Shown here: one piece after another, positions 60,930 to 64,000 of the stretch
How positions within the stretch are numbered: the stretch's first letter is position 1
How the letters are laid out: every line of letters starts with the position of its first letter
Assembly (NCBI RefSeq): GCF_001949145.1
Contig: NW_019091548.1
Coordinates: 182,101-246,100, forward strand
Reading direction: 5' to 3'
Length of the DNA: 64,000 nucleotides
From: Acanthaster planci
Taxonomy: Eukaryota; Echinodermata; Asteroidea; Valvatida; Acanthasteridae
The notes under the pieces: generated by a model
What the model was told of the DNA's origin: nothing
What the model saw: the letters and a program-made list of their open reading frames with translations, nothing else
Databases searched by the model: none
Position numbers and translations under genes: made by a program

Positions 60930-61024
60930 ATGCGTTTGAAGATCGACCTAACTCAGCACCGATTCCATTTATCCCCATAATCTTACGGCCTTGCGAGCAT
61001 AAGAATTCAGTGGCTTGGGAATAA
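60930..61024 (+). CDS. Candidate phase-1 terminal exon of unknown gene
   Basis: A strong acceptor (TTTTTTTCTCTTCCCGACCAG, 60909-60929, shown here in shorthand as a pyrimidine tract plus CCAG) is followed by 31 codons and a stop if entered in phase 1 after a G: DAFEDRPNSAPIPF, IPIILRPCEHKNSVAWE. The FIPIILRPCE part resembles a hydrophobic strand of TIR-type domains, but the piece is too short to assign. Exon 9 of the IRF gene ends in phase 1 with G, so an alternative IRF C-terminus is formally possible. An AATAAA overlaps the stop. Confidence 0.25.
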
Positions 61025-61060
61025 AAGATGAACACAAAAGTACACTAAGTTAACATGAAG

Positions 61061-61066
61061 TTTATT
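61061..61066 (-). terminator. Minus-strand poly(A) signal AATAAA
   Basis: Lies about 180 bases downstream of the stop codon of the candidate minus-strand exon at 61244-61365 and would end its 3' UTR near 61040. Confidence 0.4.
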
Positions 61067-61243
61067 ATTGAAACCAAGGACTATATGTCATTATAATATT
61101 ACCAGGAAATGTTGAAATTACGGTATATACCCCCAGTTTTACACATACATGCGTACCACATGAAAACGTTTGTACACCGGTTCCGACGCATAATTTCCAT
61201 GTGCATGTTCACGCATGGGTGTGTGTCCATGTGCATGTGGACG

Positions 61244-61365
61244 TCACTCCCCTCCGAAGAAGGCGGGGGCGCCCTCCTCCTCGAGGCGTGATGGACGGAC
61301 TGCACGTACTTGAAAGTCCCTGAGGGGCGAGTCCGTTGGGATGAACGTTAGCCTCACACATAGGA
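61244..61365 (-). CDS. Candidate terminal coding exon of an unrecognised gene
   Basis: On the minus strand a possible acceptor (CCACCACAG) is followed by LCVRLTFIPTDSPLRDF, QVRAVRPSRLEEEGA, PAFFGGE and a stop at 61244. The segment is GC-rich in third codon positions (many C and G) against an AT-rich surrounding, and a poly(A) signal follows at a normal distance. The acceptor has a poor pyrimidine tract, and the in-frame stop at 61376 means it must be entered by splicing. Upstream exons would lie beyond the repeats at 61.7-63.5 kb, perhaps outside the window. I do not recognise the protein. Confidence 0.4.
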
Positions 61366-61730
61366 CTGTGGTGGCTCACTTTTACAATCTTTCCCTTTTA
61401 AAGTGTCGCCACCACAACCCTACTTCAAGGCATGTCTTAAATACCGGAAATCCAAACTCCAGGATTGTCACGAACTTTGAATCCTAATATCTTCCGAAAT
61501 AAGAGTGACTCAACAATTTTACTTACACCGGCGTATTCCTCAGAGATTGGACTTTTACATTAGCACCCTAAAGCTTTCCAAAGCCGTAAATTTTCCGATG
61601 TATGGCGACTTGAAAACTGGGCCTGTGATATTTATACATGTATGCTGACCACGGGCGGCGCCATTTTAAAAAACGGAAGCAGCGCTTCTTGCGTCGGATA
61701 TTAAGGCATCTGACAGGCGCTCTGTTACAT

Positions 61731-62990
61731 ATGGAATTCCATATCTGCCGTCGTCCGTCACCCGTCGTGCGTCGCCCGTCGTGCGTCGTCCGTCGTGCGT
61801 TGCCCGTCGTGCGTTGCCCGTCGTGCGTCGTCCGTCGCCCGTCGTGCGTTGTCCGTCGTACGTCGCCCGTCTCCGTAGTTTTTATTTTTGACCCTTGATC
61901 GTTTCACAGGTACATGTCCTTTGATCCACCATGCCTGACTCCAATTTTAGCAATAGAACTAAAAGATGTATTCGTTTTTGCAGTTTCGCCGAACTCCACT
62001 TGAAAGAAGAAATAATATCTTGCCATTGGTAAAGTATTGTGTATATAAAAAATACCATTTTTTGTTACATGAATAAATTAACAAAACAGATTTTTGTTAG
62101 GGTAGATTGTTTTTCTCGATAACTTAGTTACTCTAGACGTAACTTTACTCGTTAACGGCCTGACTTTATCAATAGCCTATGTATTATTTCAGTCTGTCCC
62201 TGCACGATATCCCACAGAACGGAATTAATAGTTTTCATTCGAGACGAACTGATTCAACATTATTTTGAGGGCGGGTACACCCATGATGAAATCTGCTGTA
62301 TACTCCAAATTAGACATGACTTGACTTGCAGGTAGGCTCACAGAAGTCTTGTAAACATTAACGTTACTTGTTAGCCCCATAAACAATGCTGATATGCTGG
62401 ACAACCTGTTCTCATTGGTCTATCCACCATGGCATACACATACACAAAAACCAACGCGTCACATTTTCTGAAACTTAAACCAAGTGGTAATTGCCCCCTA
62501 ACAATACATTTAATAAACAGTTTGTTATCCACAGCACTGTCTGGTATTTCTGTATTTCAAGGTGAAATTGAGGGGGCAAAATGGAATGCCTGTATCGGTT
62601 GGCAGATTTCTTTCTGGATTTTGATGAAAACAAGTCGGCACATTTTAATGGATGCAAATTAGATTTAGACTGTGGATAAGTTGGCCAGAACATTTTTGCT
62701 AAAAATGTTTTTTCCCTAAAAAACACTTGGTTGAATTCTCAAAAAGGCAATATTTTCTGGTCAAGGGGCAGGGGTAGTCTAGCATTATTGGCATTAATTA
62801 AGGGACTAGTATTACAGGTGGGATTTGTACTTGCCTTATTGGGAAAAGATCCTTAGAAGTGAATGGAATCATCACATTGTCTTTTGCAGGTCCTATGCAA
62901 CCCATTTGATGGAAGACGCCCGACGGGTGACGCACGACGCAGGACAGACGACGGACGATGCACGACGGGCGACGGAAAATGGCACGTTTG
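61731..62990. mobile_element. Non-autonomous element with CGTCGTGC-rich ends, copy B (inverted)
   Basis: The left end begins with the palindromic tip ATGGAATTCCAT, then ATCTGCCGTCG and about 130 bases of CCGTCGTGCGTCG-type units. The interior is the reverse complement of 22421-23871 through most of its length. The right end (62910-62985) has the same units inverted (GACGCACGACG...) but lacks the ATGGAATTCCAT tip and passes into the minisatellite at 62994. Compared with copy A it has a single, not duplicated, internal end region. Confidence 0.75.
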
Positions 62991-62993
62991 TAT

Positions 62994-63460
62994 GGTGTTC
63001 TATTCCCGCCATTTTGGCGTCGCGTCGTACCGTTGCTCCGACGCCACGACGCGACGGCACAACGTCGTGCCGTCGCGTCGTGCCGTCGCCTCCTTTCTTA
63101 TTGAGTTCATGCTGAGCTAATTTCGTGCTATTTCTTGTTAATGTCGCATCGTGCCGGCGCGTCGTGCCGTCGTATCGTGCCCTCGTGGCGTCGCGTTTTG
63201 CCGTCATGGCGTCGCGTCGTGCCGTCGCGTGCCATTGCATGTTTTTATACATTGTGGATTAGGCCGTCGCGTCGTGCTGTCGTGCCGTTGCGTCGTACCG
63301 TCGTGTCGTACCGTCGTGTCGTGCTGTCGTGCCGTTGCGTCGTACCGTCGTGTCGTACCGTCGCGTCGTGCCGTCGCGTCGTGCCGTCGCGTCGTGCTGT
63401 CGTGCCGTTGCGTCGTACCGTCGCGTCTTACCGTCGTGCCGTTGCGTCGTGCCGTCTCGT
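62994..63460. repeat. CpG-rich minisatellite CGTCGTGCCGTCG
   Basis: Degenerate 10- and 20-base units such as GTCGTGCCGTTGCGTCGTAC repeat across about 460 bases. A near-perfect 38-base palindrome centred near 63065 opens the array. The start, TATGGTGTTCTATT, resembles the end of the MITE at 21671, suggesting a related element. The Arg/Cys/Val-rich and Thr/Arg-rich frames over it are repeat artefacts. Confidence 0.8.
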
Positions 63461-64000
63461 TTGTGCTGCTAGCAGCTTTGCATTCTGGGATTGTCAATAA
63501 AGGGCGGATGTCGATAGTGAGCTTGTTAATTGAACGATGCAAGATATCGGGGATTTACACATTGCTCGATTCTCAATTGCCTCTTCTCATCAATAATATC
63601 CTTTTCACAATGTTTAGCTTTTTAAATGCCAGTTTATAAAATAATTACCGTAATGACACAACTAGCTTCCATTATGTTTATCCGGGGCTTTTTCATGGGC
63701 ATTAGGATTAACATTACTAGGCTTGGCCTCTACTGTTGCGAAAATCACATAATGCAAAGCTAAACGCTAAAGCCCGACATTAGTGAATTAGGCCTATTTT
63801 ACTTACCTACGTGAAACTATTCAGGCAACACTCTTTCAGAGATGTTCAATATTAATTTCTTTGAAATAAATAAAAAGTGTAGTCCCATATTTATTTCAAA
63901 TTAAATACTGTGATCACCTTTCAGTGCGTACTTGTGACCATTTCCGACTTAATCATTATTGACTATGAGATGAACTGGTTTCCCATTATTTTGACGCAGG
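63461..64000. other. Non-coding stretch at window end
   Basis: AT-rich sequence with no recognised feature. The last bases, TTTTGACGCAGG, could be a splice acceptor but the exon would be outside the window. Confidence 0.5.

Noticed and set aside
62994-63460. CRISPR-like array of short repeats
   Set aside because: Repeats are contiguous and degenerate without unique spacers, and the sequence is animal nuclear DNA.
63135-63639. Arg/Cys/Val-rich and Thr/Arg-rich frames of 112-162 codons
   Set aside because: They translate the CGTCGTGCC minisatellite in different registers on both strands.

Overview
The window is a piece of an AT-rich, intron-bearing animal genome with long non-coding stretches and many transposable-element remnants. 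It is not prokaryotic: the main gene has ten exons with GT-AG introns, a TATA promoter and AATAAA signals. The abundance of TACATGTA-type palindromes, the DNA transposon debris, a Gmr1-type Ty3 element and an invertebrate-like interferon regulatory factor suggest a marine invertebrate. A deuterostome (sea star or other echinoderm, hemichordate or lancelet) is my best guess, but the species cannot be fixed from the sequence alone.

Layout. 1-8401: non-coding DNA with simple repeats and one tRNA-like fragment. 8402-9648: a TA-flanked inverted-terminal-repeat element. 9740-10254: a long fold-back. 11875-12666: an inverted repeat that surrounds an assembly gap (12330-12622). About 13560-17310: a decayed Ty3-class retrotransposon with integrase before reverse transcriptase (Gmr1-like order), itself split by a probable solo LTR (14784-15429). 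20922-21149: a Penelope-like C-terminal remnant. 21671-21937 and 22421-23871: non-autonomous elements with CGTCGTGC-rich ends. 24510-25775: a minus-strand LINE whose 3' end runs into a (TGAA)n-type microsatellite. 25901-26113: an inverted repeat carrying a hammerhead-like CTGANGA/GAAAC signature.

35.3-56.9 kb is the only gene I can reconstruct completely: an IRF1/IRF2-type interferon regulatory factor on the plus strand. It has a non-coding first exon after a TATA box, nine coding exons, 481 or 482 residues, and a 3' UTR ending near 56.93 kb. All coding exons join in phase, all have consensus splice sites, and the predicted protein has the five-tryptophan DNA-binding domain. Its promoter carries a paired ETS palindrome and CArG box, an E-box, CCAAT and GC boxes. 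Three small MITEs sit in its introns.

56.9-64 kb holds a candidate minus-strand terminal coding exon (61244-61365) with its own AATAAA, a candidate phase-1 plus-strand terminal exon (60930-61024), and a second, inverted copy of the 22.4-kb element (61731 to about 62990). That copy runs into a CpG-rich minisatellite (to 63460). The two inverted element copies flank the IRF locus about 38 kb apart.
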